64,000 nt of DNA from Saprospiraceae bacterium (GCA_016787345.1 JAEUUU010000149.1:1-64000); one strand, 5' to 3'; positions 18,104 through 27,071 are shown, counted from the first letter of the stretch. Translations and numbers: made by a program. The notes: generated by a model from the letters alone, not told the origin.

Positions 18104-19411
18104 TTACCCTTTGGCTCGTTCCAGTTCTACCTCGCGCCGTTCGATGGGCGGGATGTTTTTGACGACCATTTGCATGGTGTTGCGGATGCGCTCCTCAAAC
18201 AGGACCATTTTACCCTTTTTCAGGTTGTCGATGGTTTCCTGCGTGTAATGCCGTACGGTAATCAGTTCGAGATCGGTTTCGGTTTTAACTTTGAACTCGT
18301 CCGAAACGTCTTTGATAAATTTGGCTACCCGGTCGGCGATATTCGGTACACAGATGGTAAAGCTGATGGCTGTATTCTGCATCATATTGACAAAAAGCCG
18401 CAGGTCGGCCAGTTTGCCAAATAGTCGGGCCATGTGTTGCTCCGCTACGAAGGAATAGTCGTTGGTGCTGATGTGGAGTAAAGTCTGGTTTTTTTCCACC
18501 ACCACGATCGGCGGGTAGGTGTCTTCGGTGTCGCTGCTGATCTCGGTACCTGGTGCATCGGGGTCGAGGAACGATTTGACAAAAAGCGGTATGTTCTTGT
18601 TTTGCAGCGGTTTGATGGTTTTCGGGTGAATCACCTGTGCACCATAGTAGGTCATCTCGATGGCTTCTTTGTACGACAGCCGGTCGAGTTTTATGACGTT
18701 TTCGAAAAGCCGTGGGTCAGCGTTGAGTACGCCCGGCACGTCTTTCCAAATGAACATACCTTCCGCATCGAGGCAATGTGAAAAAATAGCCGCCGAATAG
18801 TCGGAGCCTTCACGACCGAGGGTGGTGGTGAAATTTTCGGATGTGGAGCCGATGAAACCCTGCGTAAGCACAAAGCCACCGCCGGCCAGCATAGGGGCGA
18901 CTATTTTTTGCGTATTTGCCTTGGTTTTGTCCCAGATTACCCAACCTTCGCGGTAGGTGTTGTCGGTGGCCACTACGTCGCGCGCATCCAGCCAGGCCGT
19001 TTTCAAGCCCACTTTGTTGAAGTAGGCCGCCACGATTTTGGACGACACCAACTCACCCATGCAGACGATCTGGTCGTACATGTAATCATAGTTGTCTGCA
19101 GGTTTGTCGTCGAGTACCCATTCGCCTTCTACGAAAGTGTCGTTGACAGCGTTGAATACTTCGTCGCCTTCGTCGAACAATTCGCGCATGATAACGTAAT
19201 GGCGTTCTTTCAAGGCCTCGTACAGTTCTTGCGCATGGCCGGTTTGTTTGGCATGGGCGGTGACGACCTCTTCGAGGGCATTGGTGGTTTTACCCATTGC
19301 CGAAACGACAACTACCAGCGACTCCGGCTGATATTTTTGCAAAATACTCGCTACGTTGCGTACACCGGTGGCGTCTTTGAGGCTGGCGCCACCGAATTTG
19401 AATACTTTCAT
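18104..19411 (-). CDS. lysC: Aspartate kinase (monofunctional)
   Basis: 435 residues. Phosphorylates L-aspartate, the first step to lysine, diaminopimelate, threonine and methionine. The N terminus carries the signature KFGGAS (5-10). Family blocks follow: VVVVSAMGKTTNAL, FIGSTSENFTTTLGREGSDYSA (substrate and nucleotide loop), and KDVPGVLNADPR. The C terminus has ACT-type regulatory segments (LLHISTNDYSF and FVNMMQNTAISFTICV). No homoserine dehydrogenase domain follows, so it is not bifunctional ThrA. The paralog class (lysC versus other) cannot be settled from sequence alone. A promoter box and a palindromic inverted repeat sit directly upstream. Confidence 0.93.
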   Translation of the reverse strand: MKVFKFGGASLKDATGVRNVASILQKYQPESLVVVVSAMGKTTNALEEVVTAHAKQTGHAQELYEALKERHYVIMRELFDEGDEVFNAVNDTFVEGEWVLDDKPADNYDYMYDQIVCMGELVSSKIVAAYFNKVGLKTAWLDARDVVATDNTYREGWVIWDKTKANTQKIVAPMLAGGGFVLTQGFIGSTSENFTTTLGREGSDYSAAIFSHCLDAEGMFIWKDVPGVLNADPRLFENVIKLDRLSYKEAIEMTYYGAQVIHPKTIKPLQNKNIPLFVKSFLDPDAPGTEISSDTEDTYPPIVVVEKNQTLLHISTNDYSFVAEQHMARLFGKLADLRLFVNMMQNTAISFTICVPNIADRVAKFIKDVSDEFKVKTETDLELITVRHYTQETIDNLKKGKMVLFEERIRNTMQMVVKNIPPIERREVELERAKG

Positions 19412-19438
19412 GTTTTAAAAAAGGATGTTATGAGCGGG

Positions 19439-19467
19439 CAAAAGTAGATATGCCGCGGCATTTCCAA
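19439..19467 (-). promoter_or_regulatory. Putative promoter of aspartate kinase
   Basis: Minus-strand TACTTTTG (19439-19446) with TTG (19465-19467) 18 bases upstream, close to the Bacteroidota -7/-33 arrangement. It is overlapped by the inverted repeat at 19451-19505. Confidence 0.4.
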
Positions 19468-19505
19468 CGAAAAGCAATCGCCTGAACGCAAGAAATGCCG
19501 CGGCA
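19451..19505. repeat. 14-bp inverted repeat built from a palindrome
   Basis: TGCCGCGGCATTTC (19451-19464) is the exact reverse complement of 19492-19505, and each arm contains the self-palindrome TGCCGCGGCA. It lies between the stop of the SprB/P-domain gene and the aspartate kinase promoter. It could be a hairpin ending upstream transcription or an operator; no T run follows. Confidence 0.6.
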
Positions 19506-19547
19506 GTATAAAATATTCACTTCAAATGAGGAGCAAATATCGCCTGC

Positions 19548-21584
19548 TCAATACTTAACCGCTTTTCGGACCTCCCGGCCGTCTTCCGATTCGATGCAGA
19601 TGTAATATGTGCCCGAGGGCAGATCCCGTGTATCGAGTATAGCGCGATTACCCAGCAGTATTCCCCGGCGGAGCGGTCTTCCAAGAAGACTCATAAGAAT
19701 GTAACCCGTATGTCGCCCGCCCGGGCCCTTCGTCTCGGTAATCATCAGCTGATCGGAAAACGGGTTGGGCGACAGCTGCCAGGTTGTCGCAGCGGCAGTA
19801 TTGTGTTCCGAACTTGCCACTATTTCCACAACGGCATTGGCATAAACGGTATCCGCGGCATTCCATGCTGTGAGCGTGATCGGGTAAGAGCCGGGCCCAT
19901 TGGCGAGAAACACCGGGTTGACCAATACTGACGTCTGGCTGCCGTTGTCAAACTCCCAAATGAAGCCGGACTGGTTGCTCATGTTCCCGAAACAATAGAT
20001 AGTGTCGCCCGAAACCTGGTACGAAAAAGTTGCACTGACCATAAGGGCGGTATTGCCGCCACAGGAGTCGATTGCAGCATCGTCGCAAAAAATCAGATCA
20101 ACGTCCAGCAAATTACCGACGTCTACGGCCTGGTTGTCGGTTATTTCCAATATCCAGATGCCGTTGACAGTTCCGGCATTGAAACCTTCCAGACAACCCT
20201 CATTGGGGTAATAATTGCCGGTATAATTGCTCGAAAAGCCATAGTCGTAATTATTGGTCCAGACAGAATCCACACCCGGATCAGGAGCGGCAGGGCTGGA
20301 ACAGGGTACGAACATCAGATCGAATAAGGAAAAGTCAGTTGGCCCAAATAATCCGACAGGCCCCAGCAGACCAATAGATAGTCCGGCCGGCGAAATAAGC
20401 CGCGCTGTAAGGTCGCCGAGGTATTCATGTTCGAATTTCAGGTGTACGGCGCAAAGGCCTTGCGCGGGGTTTGACAAGTCGTCGTTGAGCGCACAGGAAA
20501 CATGGATAGGAACCTGAATTACTCCGTCGTCGGGTATGAATATCGGGCACGACAGGCAAGAATCAATAATGGCGGTGGCGGTATCGCCACAACTTCCATT
20601 GTAAATGTTTGATACCCATAATGTTTCTGTCATGGAACAACCGCCTGTGTCGCTCACGGTTACAGAATACACGCCGGCGGCGAGCTGTGTTATTTGCTCG
20701 CTTGTTTCGCCGGTCGACCAAAGTATGTTGAACGGGGGCTGCCCTCCGGACAGTTGCAGGTCGATGGCGCCGTCGTGCGCATTCAGGCAGGTTTCCAGTG
20801 TGATTGATGGCGCCATAACAAATAATGGCACTTCACCGACGATTGCGGTGGCGTCACTGGAGCATCCGTTGGCGTCGACCACGGTAACGGTATATTCCCC
20901 CGGCGACAAATCCGTGATTTCACTGTTTATTGCGCCGGTGCTCCAGAGATAGGAGTAGGGTGGCGCCCCGGACATGGCGGCGATTTCTGCCGTTCCGTTC
21001 GATAGGCCGCAGGAAGCATCGGTCGAATGAGACGACAGCCAAAGCCCTTCGGCATTGTAAATGACTGTGGCGTTGGTGCTGGTTGTGCAGCCGAGCCCGT
21101 CGGTGACGGTAATCGTGTACGTTCCGGCAGTCAGGCCATTGTTCTGTGCGTTTGAAATACCGTTGCTCCACAGGTAGTTGTACGGCGGTGTACCGCCATA
21201 TGGAACGGCAATGGCCAAACCGTCGGGAAAAACATCGCATAACTGGGCGGATGCATAGGCGATAACCCCCAACACCGGAGGTTGGCTGATGTTTGTCCCG
21301 CCGGATACCGTCTGACCAGTCGCGTCAGCCACTGTCACGAAATAGGCGCCGGCCGTCAAATCGGTAATTTGTGCCGCGGTCTGTCCATTCGACCACGTAA
21401 AACTGTACGGAGGATTGCCTCCGCTGACATTGGCGAGTGCAGAGCCATTGTTGCCGTTGAAACAACTTACAGGCACGACTGCAATGTCGACTGAAAATTG
21501 GGCCGTCAACAGCGGCCCCGGAAACAGGACGAACAACGCAACGGCCGTCCAGTGGATGAGTGTATTCGAATAGGCATTTTTCAT
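19548..21584 (-). CDS. Exported SprB-repeat protein with P-like domain and T9SS tail
   Basis: 678 residues with a signal peptide (hydrophobic WTAVALFVLFPGPLLTAQ, about 12-29). Four SprB-type repeats occupy roughly 35-325 (YSFTWSNGQTAAQITDL, YNYLWSNGISNAQ, YSYLWSTGAINSEITDL, FNILWSTGETSEQITQL). A jelly-roll region of about 150 residues follows, with FEHEYLGDLTARLISPAG and NGIWILEITDNQAVDVG, the pattern of proprotein-convertase P domains. Then comes a PKD-like module (FIWEFDNGSQTSVLVNP) and a type A T9SS sorting domain (WQLSPNPFSDQL to RKAVKY). There is no catalytic domain, so an adhesin or structural surface protein is likely. Confidence 0.85.
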   Translation of the reverse strand: MKNAYSNTLIHWTAVALFVLFPGPLLTAQFSVDIAVVPVSCFNGNNGSALANVSGGNPPYSFTWSNGQTAAQITDLTAGAYFVTVADATGQTVSGGTNISQPPVLGVIAYASAQLCDVFPDGLAIAVPYGGTPPYNYLWSNGISNAQNNGLTAGTYTITVTDGLGCTTSTNATVIYNAEGLWLSSHSTDASCGLSNGTAEIAAMSGAPPYSYLWSTGAINSEITDLSPGEYTVTVVDANGCSSDATAIVGEVPLFVMAPSITLETCLNAHDGAIDLQLSGGQPPFNILWSTGETSEQITQLAAGVYSVTVSDTGGCSMTETLWVSNIYNGSCGDTATAIIDSCLSCPIFIPDDGVIQVPIHVSCALNDDLSNPAQGLCAVHLKFEHEYLGDLTARLISPAGLSIGLLGPVGLFGPTDFSLFDLMFVPCSSPAAPDPGVDSVWTNNYDYGFSSNYTGNYYPNEGCLEGFNAGTVNGIWILEITDNQAVDVGNLLDVDLIFCDDAAIDSCGGNTALMVSATFSYQVSGDTIYCFGNMSNQSGFIWEFDNGSQTSVLVNPVFLANGPGSYPITLTAWNAADTVYANAVVEIVASSEHNTAAATTWQLSPNPFSDQLMITETKGPGGRHTGYILMSLLGRPLRRGILLGNRAILDTRDLPSGTYYICIESEDGREVRKAVKY

Positions 21585-21615
21585 TGTATCTGAAAATTAA
21601 AATATTGAAAATCAA

Positions 21616-22161
21616 CTATGTAAAACTGCTCTCCAGGCGTATCCTTTTTACCAGGTCCCAGGCGACAATACCGGCGGCAACGGCCACATTCAGCGAGTGT
21701 TTTGTTCCGAACTGGGGAATTTCGACCGCGCCATCGCAGTACGGAAGTAATGCCGAATCTACCCCATGTACCTCGTTACCAAGGATAAATGCGTACCTGA
21801 TCCCGGGCTGCGGCACAAAGTCCTGTAACAAGACACTGCCGGTAGTTTGCTCAACTGCCCAGATCGACCAGTTCGACTGGCGCAAGGCTTCGACGGCGTC
21901 GACGGACTGCTCGTAGTAGAGCCAGTCGACACTATCGGTGCTGCCCAAGGCTGTTTTTAATATTTCACGATGCGGGGGGCGGGCGGTAATACCGCAAAGG
22001 ATCAGTTTTTCCAAAGCGAAAGCATCGGCGGTTCGAAAAACAGAGCCGATATTGAGCCCCGACCGGATGTTGTCAAGTATCAGCGCCACGGGTGTTTTGG
22101 CGCTCGATTTGAACGCTTCAATTGACAAACGTCCCAAATCCTTCATGCTTTGTTTTTCCAT
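21616..22161 (-). CDS. TrmH/SpoU family RNA 2'-O-methyltransferase
   Basis: 181 residues, or 176 if translation starts at the internal ATG at 22146. A SPOUT-fold enzyme that transfers methyl from SAM to a ribose 2'-OH of tRNA or rRNA. Motif 1 is NIRSGLNIGSVFRTADAF, motif 2 FILGNEVHGV, and motif 3 IPQFGTKHSLNVAVAAGI, which together form the knotted SAM site. The length is that of the short, single-domain class; the target nucleotide cannot be read from sequence. A -7 box lies only 5 bases upstream of the first ATG, which favours the internal start or a leaderless message. It is divergent from miaE. Confidence 0.9.
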   Translation of the reverse strand: MEKQSMKDLGRLSIEAFKSSAKTPVALILDNIRSGLNIGSVFRTADAFALEKLILCGITARPPHREILKTALGSTDSVDWLYYEQSVDAVEALRQSNWSIWAVEQTTGSVLLQDFVPQPGIRYAFILGNEVHGVDSALLPYCDGAVEIPQFGTKHSLNVAVAAGIVAWDLVKRIRLESSFT

Positions 22162-22166
22162 ACTGG

Positions 22167-22174
22167 CAAAAATA
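22167..22174 (-). promoter_or_regulatory. Putative -7 box for the TrmH-family gene
   Basis: Minus-strand TATTTTTG matches TAnnTTTG. A start site about 7 bases downstream would coincide with the first ATG at 22161. Confidence 0.35.
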
Positions 22175-22207
22175 GAAACCCGCTACGGCAACTCGATCAG
22201 GGCGTGT

Positions 22208-22215
22208 TAATTTTG
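22208..22215 (+). promoter_or_regulatory. Putative -7 box for miaE
   Basis: TAATTTTG (TAnnTTTG) ends 7 bases before the miaE ATG, again implying a leaderless or nearly leaderless transcript. The two divergent boxes are 33 bases apart. Confidence 0.35.
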
Positions 22216-22222
22216 CCCTGTT

Positions 22223-22828
22223 ATGGAAGAACAAATGACCAATACCACCCTCGGCCTCAAATTGCCCACCGACCCCCGTTGGGTAAATATGGCCGAGATG
22301 GATCTGGAAGAGATCCTTACCGACCATGCCTACTGTGAGCAAAAAGCCGCGACGGCTTGTATTTCCCTCATCCAGGCCTATCCCGATCGACTGGAACTGG
22401 TGGAGGAGTTGTCGCCCGTGGTCACCGAAGAATGGGGGCATTTCCGTATGGTGCTGGCAGAACTCAAAAAGCGCGACCTCTCACTCGGCCGTCAGCGAAA
22501 AGACGCTTACGTCAATTCCTTGCTGGCTTTCCAGAAAAAAGGCGTCTCGCGCGATGAAGCGCTACTGGAGCGCCTGCTGACCTGCGCCCTGATCGAGGCG
22601 CGCAGTTGCGAGCGTTTCCGACTGCTTTCCCTGCATTGCGCAGACGAATCGCTGCGCGGCTGGTACTACAAATTTATGGTTGCAGAGGCGGGTCATTACC
22701 GGCTCTTTCTGGATTTGGCGGAAATGTATTTTGGAAAAGAACGGGCATGGGACCGCTGGCAGGAATACCTCCGCCAGGAAGTGGAAATTATGCGAAACAT
22801 GGAAGTACGCGGCGATCGTATGCATTGA
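22223..22828 (+). CDS. miaE: tRNA-(ms2io6A37)-hydroxylase-like protein MiaE
   Basis: 201 residues. A non-heme diiron monooxygenase of the ferritin-like fold that hydroxylates the isopentenyl group of ms2i6A at position 37 of tRNAs reading UNN codons. Iron ligands are visible in order: Glu in HAYCEQKA, the pair in EEWGHF, Glu in LIEARSCERF, and the pair in AEAGHYRLF. The length matches the family. The neighbour reading the opposite way is a TrmH-family RNA methyltransferase, so the intergenic region may drive two RNA-modification genes. It converges with the HNH/AP2 gene, 6 bases apart. Confidence 0.9.
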   Translation: MEEQMTNTTLGLKLPTDPRWVNMAEMDLEEILTDHAYCEQKAATACISLIQAYPDRLELVEELSPVVTEEWGHFRMVLAELKKRDLSLGRQRKDAYVNSLLAFQKKGVSRDEALLERLLTCALIEARSCERFRLLSLHCADESLRGWYYKFMVAEAGHYRLFLDLAEMYFGKERAWDRWQEYLRQEVEIMRNMEVRGDRMH

Positions 22829-22834
22829 ACGGGT

Positions 22835-23374
22835 TCAGGACCAGCCTTTTACCTTGTTGATTTTTCCTGCTTCGCCATACGTCTCCCTCGAAACTTTATT
22901 ATAGGCCGCTGCTGCTTCTTCGGCGGTATCGAACATGCCGATGTGTACCGATTTGCCATTGATCGAAATAACGGCCCGGTAGCGATTGTGCTCCTTGTAC
23001 ACCCCGGTGTACCCGGTTCCGCTGGTGGTGCGGCGCTGCCGGCTGGCCGCCGAACGCGATCGATAAACCAGATTTTCGAGCCGGCAGTCCAGCTTGTTTC
23101 CATTTTTGGCGCCAACCAGTTTGCCTCCTTTTTCTTTCTGGTCAGACAAATATTTCTCTGCCAGTAATTTGTGTAAATAGAGGGTTTCGGTTTTGAAGGA
23201 GCCATCGGCTTTCTTCCACGTTTTCTGAAATACAGCACAACCGCTCGAGTGGCGTCGGAGATTTTGAATAAATTCCAGTTTTACGAGATAGGGGTCTGTG
23301 GATAGCCATTCATAAACATGATCATCCAGCAATACCGTCTCATCGGCATTTTTCAATTTGATTTTGTAGATCAC
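22835..23374 (-). CDS. HNH-like / AP2 domain DNA-binding protein
   Basis: 179 residues with no signal peptide. The C-terminal 122-174 is an AP2/ERF-type DNA-binding domain: YTGVYKEHNRYRAVISINGK, then HIGMFDTAEEAAAAYN. The middle part resembles the HNH endonuclease of homing type: LYLHKLLAEKYL (60s), then VGAKNGNKLDCRLENLVY (87-104). The usual catalytic DH of the HNH motif appears as GA at 88-89, so nuclease activity is doubtful. HNH-AP2 proteins are typical of mobile or phage elements, but none surrounds this gene. It may be a domesticated DNA-binding protein. Confidence 0.75.
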   Translation of the reverse strand: MIYKIKLKNADETVLLDDHVYEWLSTDPYLVKLEFIQNLRRHSSGCAVFQKTWKKADGSFKTETLYLHKLLAEKYLSDQKEKGGKLVGAKNGNKLDCRLENLVYRSRSAASRQRRTTSGTGYTGVYKEHNRYRAVISINGKSVHIGMFDTAEEAAAAYNKVSRETYGEAGKINKVKGWS

Positions 23375-23739
23375 GGCGCTTGGATTTAAAAAGAGTGTAG
23401 TGAATCAAAGTGCATGACTCCTTCCTGCATGGCAAGAGGAGGGATTAAATCGGAAAATAGCCTGCTTGATTCAGGAATATTGATTGGGGGCGCCGGAACA
23501 GTAAATGTGGTACGTTTTGAATTGAAGAAATTTTGTGGCATTCAAGCCATCGGATATTGCACTAACAGGGTGTAGGGAAAGTATTTTAATAGTGCCTCCA
23601 GAACATCACTGATCAAACTCAACTATCTTCGTCACGACAAAATTCGCCAATTTTACAAAAATTAGCAAGGCGCAATTGAGTTTTTGTAAAACTCTTATCA
23701 ATTCTTTTCTTACATTTTTGATCTCATACCTGGTAAACT
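23375..23739. other. Intergenic region without recognised content
   Basis: 365 bases between the HNH/AP2 start and the GH13-like start. The DNA is AT-richer than its surroundings, especially from about 23590. No terminator, tRNA or repeat was recognised. An overlapping frame beginning at 23676 is in the wrong frame for the enzyme and is taken as a shadow. Confidence 0.4.
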
Positions 23740-25701
23740 TTGAACCGAATCAGCCCTGTTGCTTTTTTCGATCGCCACCCGGAACAAGTGCTGTCGGCGC
23801 CCATAGAACTGCAATTGAAATGGATGGAGGACTTGTACGGCGCCATATTGTACGATGCTTTCGACCCGGAACTTACGCTCAAAAGTCCGATTGCCGACGA
23901 TGCCGCCAGCCATTGGATTCGTACCGCAAAAACGGTTGGTATCAACGTGCGGACCATTGGCTCTTTCTGGCACATCCTTCCGTACATGCTCACGCAACCT
24001 GCAGCCTACAACGCCGTTCATATCCTCCCGATTTGGGAGCCTGGGGTGGTAGCCAGTTTGTACGGGCCCGCCAGTTGGAACATCAATCCGGAGTTTTTCA
24101 ATACCGACTTGCAGCGCTTGTTTCCCGCACTCGATACCGTCGAAAAACAACTCAAAGTGGTCGTCAATCTCCTCCATGCAACCGGACGCGTGGTTGGCAT
24201 GGACGTGGTGCCGCATACCGACCGTTACTCTGAAATGGCCCTGGCCAACCCGCGTTTTTTTGAATGGCTGCAACGCGCTGACCGCGAAATCGTGCGCCAT
24301 GACGATAGCCTGGTCGACGATGTAGAGCGCTGTATCCTGGATTTTGTTCGACAATTTGGACCTGCCGATACCCGGCCTTCCTTGCCGGATACACCGGAAG
24401 GTTTTTTTATTCAAATGCCTGAAGACGAACGGTTAAAGGTTCTTTTTGGTCAGAAATACGATTACCAGGGCCGCCTCCGCCGGCGCAATGCGCTTGTGCA
24501 ATGGCTGTATGATCGCGGACTGGAAACAGCGCCCGCTACTATGGGGCCGCCGTACCGGGGACTGGAAGTCGATCCCAACCCGGCAGCCAGGGTAATAGAC
24601 GACGAAGGCCGTGAATGGCGCGACTATCGAATTACCCGTCCGCAGAGTATGTCGCGGGTTTTTGGTCCCCTCTCCCGGTACCGCCTCTACGAATCGCTCG
24701 ACAATAACCGCGATTGGGCGCTCGATTTCGATCGCCCGAACAAGGCTGCATGGGAGTACGTCTGCCAGCACTACCGCGCCGTACGCACCGAATTCGGCTT
24801 CGATTTCATGCGCGGCGACATGTCGCACGTGCAAATGCGTCCCGGCGGTGTGCCGGCACAACCCGACGAATGGTATGACCTGTTGGGCGCGGTAAAAAAG
24901 ACGATTGCCGCCGACTGGCCGCCCTTTGCCTACTTTGCCGAAAGTTTTTTGGCGCCACCCAACACCATGGCCTACGGCGATGAATGCGATCATTTGGAAG
25001 CCAGCCGCGCCGATGCAACTCTGGGTAATTTGCAGTCCGAGCCCGTCGGCAGCCCTGAATTTATCTCCGAATTTGCCCGGTACCGGAATTTGCTCGATAC
25101 CCGGAAATTTGCACCGGGTTTTACCTTGTTTACTGCCGATAAAGATGATCCCCGTTTCGACAGTTATTACCTCGACGGCAATGAAATTCGATACTTCCTG
25201 TCGCTTTTTCTGACCGATATGCCTGCCTACATGGGACTGGGTTTTGAGTGTCGCGACCCGCACCCTGAACCGGCGCCCAACGAGTTTTATTCAAAATTAT
25301 ACGTTTTTCATGTAAAAGACGGCCCCAAAAGCACACGCGGGCCATATCGATGGGGTCAAAATCACACGTTGAACAACCGTCTGGCGCGGCAAAAATCGCT
25401 GGCCGATCAAATCTGCCCGTCGATCGATGGCGCATCGGTGAAATGGCTGATACCGCCCGATCCGGAAGGATGGAAAAAATGCCTGGTCTGGACGCAATCG
25501 GGCGAACCCCGCTATTTGTTTGTAGCCAATCTGGATACCAGCCAGGTAGCCGACCTTTTTCTGGAAGAGCCTGCCAACCAATGGCGGTTTTTGTTTTCAA
25601 CGGCCGACGACGATAACGAGGCGAGTCAGCAGAAAACTTTGCCGCATTTGCACCTGTTGCCCGGCGAAGGACTTGTTTTTGAAAAAAAAATAACAAGGTA
25701 G
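23740..25701 (+). CDS. Divergent GH13-like glycoside hydrolase
   Basis: 653 residues if the TTG at 23740 is the start. An in-frame stop lies two codons upstream, the first residues look like protein (RISPVAFFDRHPEQV), and the next ATG is at residue 29. The alpha-amylase regions can be followed: region I GMDVVPHT (153-160; usually DxVxNH), region II FDFMRGD (354-360, Arg358, with Asp360 as likely nucleophile), region III YFAESFL (Glu401), and a weak region IV. It has no signal peptide, so it is probably cytoplasmic. The substrate is unknown. It is distant from typical amylases, so an alternative activity such as a transglycosidase is possible. It converges with the Mpl-type gene. Confidence 0.7.
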   Translation: MNRISPVAFFDRHPEQVLSAPIELQLKWMEDLYGAILYDAFDPELTLKSPIADDAASHWIRTAKTVGINVRTIGSFWHILPYMLTQPAAYNAVHILPIWEPGVVASLYGPASWNINPEFFNTDLQRLFPALDTVEKQLKVVVNLLHATGRVVGMDVVPHTDRYSEMALANPRFFEWLQRADREIVRHDDSLVDDVERCILDFVRQFGPADTRPSLPDTPEGFFIQMPEDERLKVLFGQKYDYQGRLRRRNALVQWLYDRGLETAPATMGPPYRGLEVDPNPAARVIDDEGREWRDYRITRPQSMSRVFGPLSRYRLYESLDNNRDWALDFDRPNKAAWEYVCQHYRAVRTEFGFDFMRGDMSHVQMRPGGVPAQPDEWYDLLGAVKKTIAADWPPFAYFAESFLAPPNTMAYGDECDHLEASRADATLGNLQSEPVGSPEFISEFARYRNLLDTRKFAPGFTLFTADKDDPRFDSYYLDGNEIRYFLSLFLTDMPAYMGLGFECRDPHPEPAPNEFYSKLYVFHVKDGPKSTRGPYRWGQNHTLNNRLARQKSLADQICPSIDGASVKWLIPPDPEGWKKCLVWTQSGEPRYLFVANLDTSQVADLFLEEPANQWRFLFSTADDDNEASQQKTLPHLHLLPGEGLVFEKKITR

Positions 25702-25706
25702 CCTCT

Positions 25707-27071
25707 TCAAGGCGTGCAAAGGCGTTTAGCCAAAGCATGGCTGTCCAGGCCATCGAAAGTGCCCGACGACATAAGCAGCAAATTGCGCGCTGCCCAACGC
25801 TGTCTTTCCAGCCATTCTGCCAATGCAGTTTTTTGTGTGAAGACTTCGAGGCGGGGATGTTTGAATGCCGAACGAACCTCGTCGACGCTTATTGCGGGCA
25901 GTTTTTTCATTTCGATGGTATGAGGACTGTAAAAAACGGCGGCGCGATCGGCGCCATCGAGACTTCCTGCATACTGGGGTAAAAAATCGCGATTGAGGCT
26001 GCTGAACGTGTGCAATTCGAGGCAGGCAGTCAGGGGGCGGTCGGGGTATTGTTGTTGTACGGCCGAAACGGTGGCCGCTACTTTTGAGGGCGCATGGGCA
26101 AAATCAAGCCAAATCTGGCAGTGTTCCGAACCGGCGAGTAATTGCAGGCGTTTGGCGGCGCCCTGAAAATCGGACAGGTGTTGCAAAAACTCGTACTCAT
26201 CCATGCCGAAATCGCGGCAGATCAGGCTTGCGGCTTTTGCATTGAGCAGGTTGTGCCGGCCGAATATTTGCAGGGGCGCCGGCTCTTTGCCGGGCAGGTC
26301 GACGCATGTGCGGCCTTGTTCGACCCTGGCTGGAAAAGGAGAAAAGGCAAGGCTGTGCCAATGCCCACCCGTATGCCGAGCAACGAGTTGTTGAAGTTCG
26401 GGGTCGTCGGCATACCAGGCCAGACTACCGCCCGGCTCAATAGCTTCAACCAGGCGGTCGAACTGCGCGACGTAGTCCCGGAAGCTTGGGAAGACGTTGA
26501 TATGATCCCAGGCAATACCGGTAATGACGGCAAAATGTGGCTTGAACCGCACCATTTTAGGCGTGTGATCGAGCGGAGAAGCAAAATATTCGTCGCCCTC
26601 GACCAACAAAGCCGGGGCCTCCGACAAACGCACCATCGTATCGAACCCCTGCACCTGGGCGCCCACCAGGTAGTCGAAGTCGTAGCCTGCCTTCCGCAGA
26701 CAGTGCATGGCCATGGCGGTTGTTGTCGTTTTGCCGTGGCTGCCGGCGACGACGTAGCGTTTTTTTTCGCGCGCTTGCTCCACCATAAAGGCCGGATAAG
26801 AAAAAACCGGCAAATTCAGGGCTTGCGCCCGTAACAATTCCGGATTGTCGGGCCGCGCGTGCATACCCAGTACGATGGCGTCGAGCACGGGGGTAATTTT
26901 TTCCGGATGCCACCCGAATGCTTCGGGTAACAAGCCGGCCGCGGCGAGCCGGTCGCGGGCAGGGTTGTATATTTCGTCGTCCGAGCCGCTGACCTGATGG
27001 CCGTTTTGATGCAAGGCCAGGGCCAGGTTGTGCATGGCCGCGCCGCCGATGGCGATAAAGTGGATACGCAT
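25707..27071 (-). CDS. mpl: Mpl-type UDP-N-acetylmuramate peptide ligase
   Basis: 454 residues. A Mur ligase family enzyme, most like UDP-MurNAc:L-Ala-gamma-D-Glu-meso-DAP ligase, which recycles cell-wall peptide onto UDP-MurNAc in the cytoplasm. The N-terminal Rossmann part starts RIHFIAIGGAAMHNLAL, the ATP loop is GSHGKTTT (110-117), and the central domain has EGDEYF and GIAWDHINVFPSF. Domain III has FGRHNLLNAKAA and IWLDFAHAPSKV. MurC is the main alternative; the MHNLAL and DEYFAS variants favour Mpl. The start and the stop are both unambiguous. Confidence 0.85.
   Translation of the reverse strand: MRIHFIAIGGAAMHNLALALHQNGHQVSGSDDEIYNPARDRLAAAGLLPEAFGWHPEKITPVLDAIVLGMHARPDNPELLRAQALNLPVFSYPAFMVEQAREKKRYVVAGSHGKTTTTAMAMHCLRKAGYDFDYLVGAQVQGFDTMVRLSEAPALLVEGDEYFASPLDHTPKMVRFKPHFAVITGIAWDHINVFPSFRDYVAQFDRLVEAIEPGGSLAWYADDPELQQLVARHTGGHWHSLAFSPFPARVEQGRTCVDLPGKEPAPLQIFGRHNLLNAKAASLICRDFGMDEYEFLQHLSDFQGAAKRLQLLAGSEHCQIWLDFAHAPSKVAATVSAVQQQYPDRPLTACLELHTFSSLNRDFLPQYAGSLDGADRAAVFYSPHTIEMKKLPAISVDEVRSAFKHPRLEVFTQKTALAEWLERQRWAARNLLLMSSGTFDGLDSHALAKRLCTP

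Noticed and set aside
25707-27071. Assignment as MurC
   Set aside because: The ligase core fits both. The domain variants noted and the isolated position outside a division cluster favour Mpl, though the choice stays provisional.
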